64,000 nucleotides of DNA from Ursus arctos (lineage: Eukaryota; Chordata; Mammalia; Carnivora; Ursidae). This document shows positions 1 through 14,038 of this stretch, piece by piece; within the stretch, counting starts at the first letter, position 1, and every line of letters starts with the position of its first letter. The notes beneath the pieces are model-generated. The model saw nothing but the letters and a program-made list of their open reading frames with translations, made no database searches and was not told the origin of the DNA. A program made the position numbers and the translations under genes. The stretch is from NCBI RefSeq assembly GCF_023065955.2, contig NW_026622768.1, positions 1 to 64,000 of the forward strand. Reading direction: 5' to 3'.

Positions 1-82
1 TGTGAGTTCGAGCCCCACACTGGGTGTAGAGATTACTTAAAAATAAAATCTTAAAAAAAAAAAAAGAAAGAAAGAAAGAAAA
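1..82 (+). mobile_element. SINEC, truncated by window edge
   Basis: The 3' part only: GAGCCCCACACTGGGTGTAG followed by AATAAAATCTT and poly-A, with a short GAAA tail. Confidence 0.8.
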
Positions 83-86
83 TGTT

Positions 87-260
87 GGGGCACCTGGGTG
101 GCTCAATCAGTTAAGCGTTTGCCTTGGGTTCAGGTTATGATCCCAGGGTCCTGGGATCGAGCCCTCCCTGCTCATCAGGGAGTCTGCTTGTCCCTCTCCC
201 TCTGCCCCTCCCCCCACCAGCCCGTGCCTTCTCTCTCGCTCTCTCTCTCAAATAAAAAAA
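87..260 (+). mobile_element. SINEC
   Basis: tRNA-like head GGGGCACCTGGGTGGCTC, CT-rich middle and CAAATAAA tail. Confidence 0.9.
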
Positions 261-261
261 T

Positions 262-440
262 GAATCATTGAACACTACATTAAAAACTAATGATGTACTC
301 TATGTTGGCTAACTGAACATAATAATAATAAAAAAAAAATTCTGCACCTGAAAATACTACGCTGTATGTTAACTAACTGGAATTTAAATAAAAACTTGAA
401 AAATTAAAAATAAACAAAAAGAAAATTAAAAATAAATAAA
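262..440 (+). mobile_element. Two consecutive L1-type 3' ends
   Basis: AACTAATGATGTACTCTATG...AATAATAATAAAA, then CGCTGTATGTTAACTAACTG followed by GAATTTAAATAAAAAC. Both resemble carnivoran L1 3' tails. Confidence 0.7.
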
Positions 441-926
441 ATAAAATCTTTTTTAAAAAATCTTGATGTGATAGTTACCCAACTTTTGGTGACAGTATTT
501 TCCAGAATCCTAAAACAGGAGCTGTATGGTATCTTGCTTTTTTAAAAAATTATTTTGCTTAATTTTCATAAAGGTTGTATTCAGAGTCTGCCGATGCTAA
601 AGAATATTTTTGCCCCGTTATCACCTGACTTTCATATTGGAATCAAGGGCACGGATTTTAGATCAAGCTTCCACATATTCAGAATAATTATCTCAGTTAT
701 ATCATCTGGCAATGATGCCAAGTATACAGTTGGTACTAAATGCAGCTGTGCTAAGCATACAAAAGCTACTTTTAAATCACGAAGGCTGGTCCCAGACTCA
801 CTCTCCATTTTGAAAGGCCACAATGAGATCATGAACCGAGATTTCAATACTGAGAAGAAAACTCACTTCATAATATATACCCATTTACTCACCATTTAAT
901 TCACCCAACTGTCCCAACATGCTTAC

Positions 927-1057
927 CTTTTTGCGTACGCCTTCTTGGGTGCTGGACAGCTTGAGCAAAACAGGAGGAAGGAATTTAGATATAATATTCT
1001 GTAACTGTTCATCTGTCTCAGCATGGCCAAGTCGTAAAAAGACCCGTTCAAGCTGAT
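927..1057 (-). CDS. ECPAS: ECPAS coding exon 2
   Basis: This 131-bp exon begins after an AG acceptor (complement of 1058-1059, preceded by a T-rich tract) and ends at a GTAAG donor (complement of 922-926). It completes Asn14 and then codes 43 residues running from [17 protein letters not shown] to STQEGVRKK. It is phase 1 at the start and phase 0 at the end. Conservation with human ECM29 as I recall it appears complete. It is too short and scattered to show as a free-standing open frame. Confidence 0.95.
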
Positions 1058-4000
1058 CTATAATACAAGAAGAAAAAAAGGAGAACTTAACAAATCAAAC
1101 ATAACCAAAACTAAGTATTTTTATAGCTTCATCCTTTTTCTGTACTGCAGACCATTCAGTCATGATTAACCACAACTAGCCCTGCATGCAGATGACTCTG
1201 ACATACTAGGAAACAACACTAAAAAAGGTTTACTAGTTATTTATACTTTCTTACAACTGTCCTGGTCATTTAGCCGCTAGAAGAGAGGAAAGCAAAGCCA
1301 AGAATAGCAAAATTCTCTTCCACAGACAGTTACTCCTTTCTTCTACAGGGTTTGTATACTGAGAAGAATACAAAAATGGTGAGGAAATCTTCTAGATCTA
1401 GCTAGCAGAGGGAAGGAGCACTTTCATCAGCACCGGGGACAATAACTGGTGAAGCCACCTTCCTGATGAAGTTTCTCCATAGACAGAACCACCGCCCACT
1501 GCTGTGGGGGTTACCTAACCAGAAAGGGAGAGACCAGTTTCACCCGAGAAAAGTCTCCATGAGGGAAACATGTTGAACAGCACCACCATGATGCTCTCAG
1601 CAAAACCCAGACTGTGACAAAGTACAGAACAAGTAGCCAGCACATTCCAAGGGAGGGGAGAGGTAGTCACAGGGGAACCTCCAATTGCAAATGCCTGGGT
1701 TATTTGATTTTAAGGAACGACTGTTCATTTCTTAGGTGTAATAATGGTATTGTGGTTTATGTTTGTTTTTAAAAGTTCTTATAAAAATTATCACTGGTGA
1801 TCGAAGGGGCTTCTGGGGGGGGCTAGAAATGCCCTGTATTTGCTCTGGATGATGGTTACAGAGATATATACGTTGACAAAAATTCATCAAGCTCTACACT
1901 TTCATACTTTCTACTCTATCATACCTCAGTTTAAAATTTTATTTAAGAGAATCTTTATTTTTTAGAGATCAAGACTAAAATATCTACAGGTGAAATACTA
2001 TAATTACTGGGATTTACTTGAAATAACCAAGAATGTACTAGAAATTTGCTAAGAGAGTAAATTTCAGATTCTCTCACCACACACACAAAAAAAGATAACT
2101 ATGTGAGAAGATGTATTAATTAGCTCGACTAATCATTTTACATGTACATATATATCAAATAATCATGTTGTATACCTTAAATATCTACAATTTTTATTTT
2201 TTAATATAAATACATAAAGTAATAGCCTCATTTGGGTCCTCATAAAAAATAATAATCAGGGGCGGAGGGGTGAAGAATGGGGAGAGGCCATATAAATGAA
2301 ACCAAGATTGGCCTCTAATCGATAACTGTTCAAGCTGCAGGACAGATACTGAGAATTTGTACTTTTGTGTATGCTTGATATTTTCCATAATTTTTTAAAG
2401 ACACACACACACAGGGGCAAGCCATTCTGGCAGCAGCAAGCACACCCTGCACCCAAACCTTGATTTTTAAATACCATTCTCCAAAAAAAGGAATGAGGCT
2501 CCTCGAAAAACTGATGGGTTCTGGGGCCGGAGCAGTGAAAAAGCAAGAGGAACCTGAAGCACCTTGTCGTGCTAGAAAGAAAATGGGCCCTGGAGCGCGT
2601 CAAAGGTCCAGGAGGCCCCTGAAAGAGTTCCAGTATGGCCAAGGCTGGAATGACTTGAGGAACAAAATAGCAGTATTGGATTATAACCCAAAGTATAAAA
2701 TAAATCTATGTGAATCCATGCTGATGTGAATCAATGAGTAAATGATTAAATTCACTGGGGGAAAAGAAACACATCTTTCTTCTAAAAGAATTCCAAATAA
2801 TGTATGTAGATAGTTCCCCCTGCAGGAAGTACGGCTTCATTTCTGCCTCCACCCTCTCCAAGAGGGGGCACTAGATTTAGTGACCTTGCTTCCAAAGAAC
2901 GGAAACAGGAAAAAGGGAAATGTGAACTCTACAGTGAAGACACTTGATAGTAAAATACTACCTTTACCAAGTGATGAAAGTTAACACCATGACTGATGTC
3001 ACGTGGCTATCATGATCCCAGATAGGATGTGACAAGAAGGGCACCGCACCTCTGTGATGGTCTTTCAAAAGCCCCCAGACCCCCTCAACTAATTATCAGT
3101 AAAATGACTAGAAAACCCCTAATTGGAAGAACTTGTACAGGATACCCGGCCAGTACCGCTCAAGGCTGTCAAGATGGTGAAACACAAGGAAAGACTAAGA
3201 CACTGTCACAGACCAGAGGAGACCGGGAGACAACTAAGGCCCTGGGTTAGATCCTGCAACAGAAGGAGGCCATTAATGGCAAAAAGTGGTGAAATCCAAA
3301 TAAAGTCTCAAAGTTTAGCTTTTAAGATTAATAATAAAGGAAGAGAAGAGTAAGGAGGAAGAAAGGAGGAAAGGCAGGCAGGATGGCTGTGAGAGTAGCA
3401 GACCAGATGGTTCTAAGTGATTCGAAGTGCGGATCGCAGATCCATCTGTAATATTGGTGCCAGTCCCAGGAGGCTCTGCCCCAGAGCCTCACAGATGTCA
3501 GGCAGCAAACACTGCCCACAGATTTCAGCTACAGAAACGATGGAGGAATTGTTTTGAGGAAGAAGGCAGAAAGTTAAATTCTTCGTAACAAACTGACCTA
3601 GAGAATCTGTACCGAACGATTAAAAAACCCAGTGATATCGGTCTCTTTGGTTTTTCATACAACCGTTCGGTTTCTTCCTACGGATCCCCAGTATAGTGCC
3701 TAAACTTTCCTCTCTCCCTCACTAGAAAAGAAAATGTAGCATCCTAAATGCAATAAAAGTGTTGATGATGGGACTATGGCAATGCCAAAAGGGCACCAAA
3801 CATCATGCGGGGTCCCTCCAAAATGGGCCAATGTACCTACCAGAGGAAGAGTTAAAGCCTCCCACACCCTTCGAGGAGGATCGCTGTAACACTCCTATGC
3901 CATCTTTACATACACCTTTAAATTAAAGGTAATTAATCATGTTCAAGCTTTATGAAAAGAAATGCAAATAAGTGCTGATAGAATCAAGTACTAAATTTAT

Positions 4001-7000
4001 CAACCTGTCAAAGCTAACAAAATAATAAGTAAAGCGTTAGCAATAGTATGGTCCCTGAATCCTGTTTTGAGAGGCACAGAAAGAATCTGAACTCTGGGGG
4101 TGCCTGGGTGGCTCAGTTGGTTAAGCGTCTGCCTTAGGCTTAGGTCATGATCTCAGGGTCCTGGGATCCAGGCCCACTTCTCCCTCTGCCTCCCCTACCC
4201 CCTGCTCATTGCTCGTGCTCTCTCTCAAATAAACAAAATCTTTAAAAAAAAAAAAAAAACTGAACTCTGTGCCCTTACCCAAACCAGGAAACAACCTCAT
4301 GAAAGTGACAAGGCAAATCAGGCCTGGGACCCCAAAAGTGTCTATTCAGTAACAAGAAGGATTGTAACCAAAAGTTCTGAAAATTCAAAAGGAATCCAAC
4401 ACTCAAATTCATCTTTCACACAGACTGAGTTTTCAGTTGTAGGAAGCGAGATCCTCTGGGTCATCACACAGTATCTGAGATAATGGCAAACACTACTTCA
4501 GAGTCAGAAGCGAGTTCCACCCTCTCCACAACTCCGACATTACTCACTGTACACAAACTTACATCAAATTATTTTCACTTATGAGAAAAAGACATTGCCA
4601 TAACCTCAGATAATCACTGTTAAGTGTGGAGAACTATTACTTCCTGTTCATAAAACTAACATTATTTTAACCTAAAAACTGGAATATGACATACACTATT
4701 TTACAGTTTACCTTTCTTTTTCCTTTTGATTAATACAAGTCCTTTACCAGAAACCTTCGGAGGAATATATGTCTCAGAACTTTTTAGATTTTAGAATGAT
4801 AATACAGTGTATATACTGTGTATTTCAAATAACCCTATCCATCCCATGGTTCTAGAGCAGTCCCTGTAATCAAATACATTCATACTTCTGTAATGAAACA
4901 TAGGGGCACTCACACTAAGTGGGATAATCAAAGATTATAAAGAACCACATATCCATTCAGGTCAGGTTTTAAATACCAAAAGAAGAACACTAAAAAAATG
5001 TTTGGATACATATAAAATCTTAAATATCTTTCCGTAGCACTCTATAAAAATCTAATTGATAATGGCTGCAGGGAGACTTTGTCTACAGAAGTAGTATAAT
5101 GTATTTAACTAACCCTCTACTTGTCTTATTACCAGTTTTATAGTACCACAAACAATGCTTCAAAGAACATTCTTATCTATGTATCTGTGCACTTATATGG
5201 GTTTCTGTAAGCCAACGCCCTAAAAATGGAACTGCTGAGTCAAAGGGTAGGCGTGTCATCAAGTTTAATAGATTTTGGAAAAATATCCTTCAAAAGTCTG
5301 TGCTACTGAGTAATGCATGAAGTGTTGAATCGCTATATTGTACACCTAAAATTAATGTAACACTGTATGTACTATACCGGAGTTAAAATTAAAAACTTAA
5401 TTTAAAAAGCCTGTGCTAATTTTTACCACCAGCAGTCTATGCAAGTAGCAATTTCCCCATACCCACTCCTCCACTGAGTAATCGATTTTATAGACTGTAA
5501 GTAATCAATCTCAGCTGAATAGGATAGACGAAAAGGGATCACACTATTGTCTTACTCTATACCTATTTTATCACTGAGGTAAAGTATCTTCTTAAATATT
5601 TATTGGTCTTTTGTTTTTTCTTTTTTTTTTTTTTAAAGATTTTATTTATTTATTCGACAGAGATAGAGACAGCCAGCGAGAGAGGGAACACAAGCAGGGG
5701 GAGTGGGAGAGGAAGAAACAGGCTCATAGCAGAGGAGCCTGATGTGGGGCTCGATCCCACAACGCCGGGATCACGCCCTGAGCCAAAGGCAGACGCTTAA
5801 CCGCTGTGCCACCCAGGCGCCCCTATTTATTGGTCTTTTGAAATATCTTCAGCAAATTACTCATTATTCTTTTGCGTTGCTGACTTATAAAAGCTTTTAT
5901 ATATTGGGGAAAAAAGTCTCCCCCTATTCTCCCACACATCATACTTTTTTTTCCTAGTATGCCTTTTGACTCTACAGTACTTTCTTTTCATATCTAAGTT
6001 TTTAAAATATAAATTTACCCTTCCTTCCTTTTATGGTTTCAGAGCTTCTAGTCATGCTTAGAAATGCCTTTCTTACTCTAAGATTACAAAAAATAGTATA
6101 TTCTGCAGAAAAGAGTTAACACAGCAGGCCTGAGATGGCTATCCTTAGGAACGCCTGCCTGCCAGGCCGGCCCTTGGCTGGCCTCTGGAAATGGGTTTCA
6201 GGAGAGATTCCCCCACTCCCAGAACTGCTAAGAGTAGCTCACTGGGCCTAAACTCTTTGTACGAACAATACTGTTTATGCTGAACACCTGCTTTCCTTCT
6301 CAGAATCTGGAATTGTGGTACGTGTTAGGCAGAAGATGCCAACATGACCAGCACTGATTAAAAGCCCTCGGCACTGAGCCTCTAATGAGCAGCTCTGGTA
6401 GACAACATGTCACACATGCTGTCACAACTCATTGCTAGAGGGATTAAGCACGTCCTGTGTGACTCCACTGGGAGAAGACTTTTGGAAGCCTGTACCTGGT
6501 TTCCTCTGGACGTCCGTACCTGGTTTCCTCTGGACGTCCGTACCTGGTTTCCTCTGGACGTCCGTACCTGGTTTCCTCTGGACTTTGCTCCATGTGCCTT
6601 TTCGTTTGCTGATTTTGCTTTTTATCCTTTCGCTGTAATAAATCTTAGACATGACAAATATATGCGGAGTCCTATGAATTCTCCTAACAACTCACTGAAC
6701 GTGGGGGTGGCCTTGGAGGCCCCCGCCACATATATTTATCTATTTTTTCTTCCTGCTCTTATGATTCTGCTTTCTGCATTCAAGTCTTCAATCTGGCCGG
6801 CATTTTTTGGGGGGGAAGGAAGGAGACCCCATGGATATAAGAAACCTAGTCTTTAGTGAGTTTTTTAAAATCTTTTTCATTGTGAAATAAAACACTTACA
6901 AAAATGCACAAAATGGAAGTGTGCAGTTTCATGAATTATTATAAACATCCATGAAACTACCACCCAAGAAAAAAATTTATTTTGAAACCTGTACTATAAA

Positions 7001-10000
7001 GAAAGGTTTCTACTGAACTCACAGTTGGAGAGGACTGAAAGACTGTTCAACATAAAAAACACAGTGGGTTTTAGGGACTCACCTAAGTTCACAGAGGTAA
7101 TAAGCAGCAGGGCAAGAACTAGAATGGGGTCTTCTGACCTTCAGTCTACAAAACCTTGCCTACGCTGTGCCACCGTCCGCAACAATGATCCTATTTTCTA
7201 TAGGGCACTATGCTACACATACATCAGACACAGGGAGCCCTGTTTGAGAGCATCACCAAAAGATCATGTGCCTTTGTCTCATTCAAGTGGTAGTTAAGAC
7301 AAAATGGAACAATGTACAAAAAGCAAAGGTCAAAAAATGACACTAGAGAAAGCTCACCACTATGAATCGGAAGCTAACACTAAATGTGTCAAGTTGCAAC
7401 TCACCCTTCCTCCTTCTCCCTGCTCATCGAAATTCTCTCCTCCTTCAAGGCCCAGCACCCTCCTACTTCCACTGTGAAGCATACCTTCCCTAACAAGATC
7501 ACGCATGCACTCATTCACCCTGTGTCAGGGCCTGGTGGTCATGGATCAGCAGAGTGAAGAAGGAAGAGGCGAGGATGTGGCACAGGTCCGCAGCACTTGT
7601 ATATGCTAGTTGTATGCTGAAAGTAAGGGAGACAGAGTGCCCAAGACAACAGCATGGAAGGAAAAGGGAAGGAAAATCAAAAAAAGGAAATGATAGGCAG
7701 CATACACAAATAGGAAGAAAACGGAAGAAATGGGGTCAGAAGAACTAGGGAAATTAAAAACAGACTAGTCAATGAAAACTGGAAAGAATTTGTTTACCCA
7801 TATAGAAAAGAAATACCTAAAAATCCCTTGCAGGTAGATTAATGACATATGTAAAAAGTAGAATATTAAAGATTTTAAAGTAAAACTGAGAAGGGAAAGT
7901 TAAAACTCAGGCACAAAACATAAAAGACTAATGGGTTAAGATTTAAAAATATCATAAAACACACCATAAAATAAAGATAAGTTATAAATAGCAACGATGT
8001 TTTTAGATGAAAAGGACTTGAATACAGAATATTGTAAACATTCCTGCAAATCAAGAAAAAGCAAATTACTCCCAATTTTTTAAATAAAAAAGGATATACA
8101 CAAGCAATTCAGAGATGAGCCCCACATACCAAATAACACATACAAAGACGTTCGGTCACACCGATCAGGAACATGCAAAATTAACACAGTAAGATACAAC
8201 ACGGCACCTACGCATCAGAAAAACTTTGCAAATCTAACTACCACTGTTGGCAAAGACTGGAAACAAACCAAGAGGCACCTGAGTTCACTGCTGACGGGGT
8301 GTATACCAATACAACCTCTGAAAACAAATCTCTAGCAATTCGACGCCAGGGTAACATACCCTAAAGCAGTGCTATTCAAAGTAACCCAGCTGCAAACTGT
8401 CACCAGGAAGAAAAAGATAAGGGGGGGCGCCTGGGTGGCATAGCGGTTGGGCATCTGCCTTCGGCTCAGGGCGTGATCCCGGCGTTGTGGGATCGAGCCC
8501 CACATCAGGCTCCTCTGCTGGGAGCCTGCTTCTTCCTCTCCCACTCCCCCTGCTTGTGTTCCCTCTCTCGCTGGCTGTCTCTATCCTGTCAAATAAATAA
8601 ATAAAAATCTTTAAAAAAAAAAAAAAAGAAAAAGATAAGGAACACTCTTCCTTCGTTGAGAACTTCTACTAGGATAAGAAACGTTAAATAAATTAACAAT
8701 GATAGTTAATTTACATTCTTCCACAGCTCCCTATTTGCAGAAAATAATTCTCCCTTCCTTCGATCATACTTTGTGTAACAGTGTCCTGGAGTTTAAAACT
8801 CTCCTAGGCAAAGACAAGCACAAGGAACACCTGTAAGAAACTGATCATACACACAGGGTCAGTAAAAGCAAAAACATGGAAACAATCTAAGTGTCAGTCA
8901 ATAGGAAAACGGTTAGAGAAATTGTGGCAGGGTCATACAACAGTGAAAATAAACAAGAGTTAAATGTCACACTGACCAACATGACAATACCTAAAAACCT
9001 AAGATCAATGAAATTAAGTGTAGAAGGAAATGTACAGTCTGATTCTACCTAGGTGAAGTTTTTAAATGTAACATATACACGGTGCCTATGATATATATAC
9101 ATCACAGGAAGGACAACCTCTGGGCTAGAAGAGAAAGAGGGAAGAAGGAGGAAAAGGGGAGAGAAGAGAAAAAAAGAGAATGAAAGGAAAATTTGGAAGG
9201 GGTAACATAGCAAGCTTGAACTGTAGCTCTAATATTTATTTCTTAAATAAAAAAATTTTCGCTAACAGCAAAAAAATGTAAAGATTTGACAAAGATGGGT
9301 AGGACATACATAAGTATTTCTTTTTTTTTTTTTTTAAAGATTTTATTTAGTTATGTGACAGAGAGACCGCCAGCAAGAGAGGGAACACAGCAGGGGAGTA
9401 GGAGAGGAAGAAGCAGGCTCCCAGCGGAGGAGCCCGATGTGGGACTCGATCCTGGAACGCCGGGATCACGCCCTGAGCCGAAGGCAGATGCTTAATGACT
9501 GCACCACCCAAGCGCCCCTACATAAGTATTTCTAAAATCAATCTCTATACTTTCTTCATACTTGAAATCTTTTATTATTTTAAAAAGAATATACACACCA
9601 TACTAATTTTGTTTTAGGATACAACTACATAAAAGGGGGAAGAAAATACATCAGTAATTTTTCTTCTTTATACTTTCATGTACTTTTCAAATATTCCTCA
9701 GTAAAAATACTTTTTTTTTTTTTACAAAAATCTGTTGAAAGAAGGCATGTTTCAAGGATAAAGAAAGAAATTTAAATCACAGAATTTTAAAGCTTAAAAG
9801 GAACCATACAGAATATGGAAGGACAAAAATAAGAACATTTACTGGTGGGAATGCAAAATGGTATAGTCACTTTGAAAGACAGTTGGAGGTTCCTTACAAA
9901 ACTAAAGAGTGTCACCATATGATCCAGCAATTGCACTCCTTCCTATTTACCCAAAGGAGTTGAAAACTTATGTCCACACAAAGACCTGGACAGGGATGTT

Positions 10001-13000
10001 TACTGCAGCTTTATTCGTAATTGCCAACACTTGGAAGCAACCAAGATGTCTTTCAGTAGGTGAATGGATAAATAAACTGGTACATACAAACGACAGAATA
10101 TTTTTCAGTGCCAAATAGAAATGAGTTTTCAAGTCATGGAAAAACATGGAGGAACCTTAAAGACACATCACTAAGTGAAAGAGGCCAATCGGAAAAGGCT
10201 ACATACTGTTTGATTCCAGCTGTATAATATTCTAGAAAAGGCAGAACCATGGAAACAGTAAAAAGATCAATGGTTGCCAGGAAGGAATAGGGAAGGAGGG
10301 ATGAATATGAGGAGAAGAGAGGATTTTTAGAGCAGTGAAAATACTCTGTATGTTGTTATAATGATGGACATATGTCCAAACCCACACAATACAGAACACC
10401 AAGAGTGAGCTGTAATATAAACTATGGACTTCAGGGGATTATGTGTCAATGTGGTTTATCCTTGATTAAAAATGTACCATGCTGGTGAGTGATGCTGATG
10501 GGGGAAGCCATGCTACTGGGGGGGTGGGGGGGAGGGGGAGTGAAGGGGAGGATTACATGAGAAATCTCTCTGTGCCTTCTCAATTTTGTTGTAAACCTAA
10601 AACTGCTCTAAAAAAGAATAAAGTCGTTTAAAAAAACTTAGTCTCAGGGGCACCTGGGGGGCTGAGTCTGCTGCACGTCCAACTCCTGATTTCGGCTCAG
10701 GTCATGATCTTGGGGCCGTGAGATGAGCCCCACACTGGGCTCCACGCTGGGTGTGAAGTCTGCTTAAAATTCTCTCTCCTTCCCCTTCTGCTTGCCACCC
10801 CCTGCCGTGTGAGCACACTGTCTCTCTAAAATGAATAAATCTTTAAAAAACAAAACTTAGTCTCAAAAAAAATATCAAAACACTGAAATTCTTTAGTCCC
10901 AAAACAAAAAACAATTACCAGTTTAGCTTATGTCAACTATTACATTCATGCAGGAAAAAAGCCTACTAAAAATAAATATATTCATTTAGTTTCCATTAAA
11001 TATTTCTATAATTCACATTATTCACCTGTCTTTAATTTCTCTATGTAAAGACAAAGAAGGGACCTTCCTTTCTTCTATCCCTCCCAAAGAAGAAATGACC
11101 AGTGAAGGTTTAAGGACTTCACTTCAATGTTAACCACCATTAGGCACTGATATTTCTGAAAACATGTAATTATTCCTGACAAATAAAACTGTCCACACAA
11201 ATCACTCATTCTTCAGATCACTCCAAAAAAATACAATTTGACTTCTGAGTTAAGGAGGAAAGGCTACTTGCTAGGATTAGAAAAGGCAAACACTGGTTTT
11301 TCACTCACATAATCACTGATACAAAAAAAGTTAAAAAAAAAAAAAGAAAGAAAACAGCAATATGTCCATTTCCTCAGATGTATCATCTTTTCAGAACAAC
11401 TTGAACATCAGAACATTTCTTACAAAGTGTGCAAGGCAAGCATACACCACCAAAAAGAATAGGAAAAGTTACTAAATTTAAGGTAGTGGTTATCTCCATA
11501 TGATGGCATTTCAGAGGATTCTTTTTTGACTTGTTTAATTTTATGTCATTACTAATGTACTTCATGAGCATGAATTACTTGTTTGAATTAAAAAGAGAAA
11601 ACAGTTATTTCAGGGTAACAGGTTTAGGAATGTTTGCAAGGCTGCCTAAGTTTTCTACAAAGAACGTTATTTTATTCTGAATATGAAAGTAAATTTTAAA
11701 TTGTTAATCAGGTTAGAGCTTAAGTGGAAGCCGAGATTGAAATGGAAAAGCTGAAAATACCAAGACCACTGCCCCCTGCATCATAAATCAATTCATCACC
11801 TAACGCAACAAGGTATTCGGAGAAAGATCTACCAAGTTGCCACAGCAGCACACCCAACTCTACCGGAGTAACCTCACAAGGAGACACCGTCCCTCCTGAC
11901 ATTCGCTCTCTTGTGCTTCACAGACACGTGAACACATTACAGTCACGGGGCAGTGTCACAGGGCCCTTTGAGCCTCAAAGCACTGTGAGGTGGGCAACTG
12001 CTGTCTGCATTTATAGATGAAAAACAGGCTCGGGATCTGATTTGCCAAAGGTCACCAAGCTAATAAGACAAAGAATGGTTAAGTTGAACCTTGGGAGGTC
12101 TTTACCCTCTAAGTACACACGAGAATGCAGTACCCCCTCTAAAGTCCTATTTATTGAAGTAGGGTAATATTAGCTCCAACCTACAGATACAGAGCCTAAA
12201 ATTCACTACGAATGGTAATTTTTTAAAAAAGAAGAATGTTAAGACTGTAAAGTAGGAAGTGTCAGGGCTTGGGTTCAAACTCCAGGCCAGTCCAACTCCA
12301 AACCCAATGTTCCTTCCAGCGTGCTGAACCGTAGCCCTGCTGAGCCGAGAAAGGGGCTGGAAATGATACGAAGGCTCACTGGACAACCACGCACAACAGA
12401 GCCAACGTGTGAGGATGGGTCCTGATCCAATTCATACCTTCCTCAGCAATCCAGAAGCGGGACCAAAAAGTCAAGCCTCCCTCGAGTGCCTGGACGTAGG
12501 AGAATAAAGCCAGTGGCCAGGGCATGGGCATCTTTAGCCTTCTCTATGAAACGGAATCAGAAGAAGCTGGTCTGAAGAAAGGACGAGCACAAAGGCACAG
12601 GGAGCAGCTGGAAGAACTAGATGATTTCTAGTTCGTGAAGGCCCCTCTTGTTTCCATAAAACTCCCTAAAATAAGTGCCCTGCTTTTGCTTAAGCCAGCT
12701 TACAACTGGGTCCAAACACAAGCAGAAGGTCTTTGCCAAAGGGGATAAAAAAAGAAGTACTTCTATCCAAGTACAGTAAAAAAAAAAAAAAAAAAAAAAA
12801 TTAGCAGCGGGCGCCCGGGTGGTTCAGCAGTTAGGCATCTGCCTTCGGCTCAGGTCATGATCCCAGCGATCCCGGTATCGAGCTCCCCCCTCAGTGGGGA
12901 GTCTGCTTCTCCCTCTGCCCCTGGCCCTGCTTGTGCTCTCTCAGCCTCGCTCTGCACTCTCTCTCTCAAATAAATAAATAAAATCTTTAAAAAAAAAAAA

Positions 13001-14001
13001 AAAAAAAAAGCAGCCAGCACATGCCTAGGGTGAATTATCAGATCAGAGAAAGTCCTTCCTAATGGTAGGCCAATCTAGCCCCAAAAGAATCTTCTCAACC
13101 ATGCACCCTATTACTCCCACAACAGCAATCCAAACTGCAATAGCTGCTTGACTGTGCCATGTTTTCCCTGCCCAATTATTTGGTCAACCAAGTCCCCCAA
13201 CCGGGAATCCTCTCCCAACCTCTCCTGCCTATCTCTCCATCTCCACACAGCCAAAGCCTCCCATTCAAGGTTCAGCCCAAACATTACCTGCTGCACACTT
13301 CCACGTCCCATCCGAGCCCTACAAACTCCCTTGGACCTCTTCTACACCTCTCCTGGCACTCACTCTCTTTTGCTACACGTTACGTAACTGCCCAATCTTC
13401 TCTTCCCTAGACCAAAGCAGTTCTTGGAGGTGTGATTTCAATCTGATTCCACCTAACTACCCACTCTTTCTCTACACTCCATCCTTCTATAGAGCTCCTC
13501 GGGTTGAGAAACTGTAACTTAAATCTCTTGGTGTCCCAGCACTTAATGCAGTCCCTTGCAGAGAGTTGTTCCAATACCTGTTGAATATATGAAATAGCAA
13601 TTCCCCATGCATTAGAAAAGTTATTTGGAAGTTTATACATTTAACGTCTGTAGCAAGGGAAAGGAAGGGACTGGTGACGATTTATAATACCTGACATCAG
13701 AACCTCTTGTAAAAAGGACCATGTGTATTTTAATACGATGACCAGTGCTTAGGGTTAAAAAAAAAAAAAAAAAAAAAGAGTAGGAGGAGTTCTAGAAGGT
13801 CTGATTGTGTGGCAGAACTGGTCTGCTCCAAATCAGGAGGGATGCAGTAGTTACTAGAGAGAGGAGAGGAGAAAAGAAAAAGATGGAGAGAGAGGACAGA
13901 CCAGTGAAAGAACAGAAAGTCAAACACTCTACACCAAGACTTTCCCCATGACTCACATCTTCCAGAGTTAACTAAATTACTGAAATGCTTGCAAGAGTGG
14001 A

Positions 14002-14038
<37 letters not shown>

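Larger units (their letters stand above)
1..926 (-). other. ECPAS: ECPAS intron 2 (partial)
   Basis: This is intronic sequence left of coding exon 2. It holds a truncated SINEC tail (1-82), a complete SINEC (87-260), two consecutive L1-like 3' ends (about 262-440) and then 480 bp with no feature I recognise. Confidence 0.8.

Noticed and set aside
2460..2729. 89-residue open frame
   Set aside because: No recognisable domain, splice context or homologue; it lies between L1 remnants.
5742..5823. tRNA-like sequences (here and in every SINEC head)
   Set aside because: tRNA-derived SINE heads without a complete cloverleaf, each followed by the SINE body and poly-A; not tRNA genes.
6493..6583. Direct repeats considered as a CRISPR-like array
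   Set aside because: Units are contiguous with no spacers, and the DNA is mammalian.
6407..6856. 149-residue open frame with WFPLDVRT repeats
   Set aside because: Created by a 24-bp minisatellite in an LTR-like element; frames remain open on both strands for the same reason.
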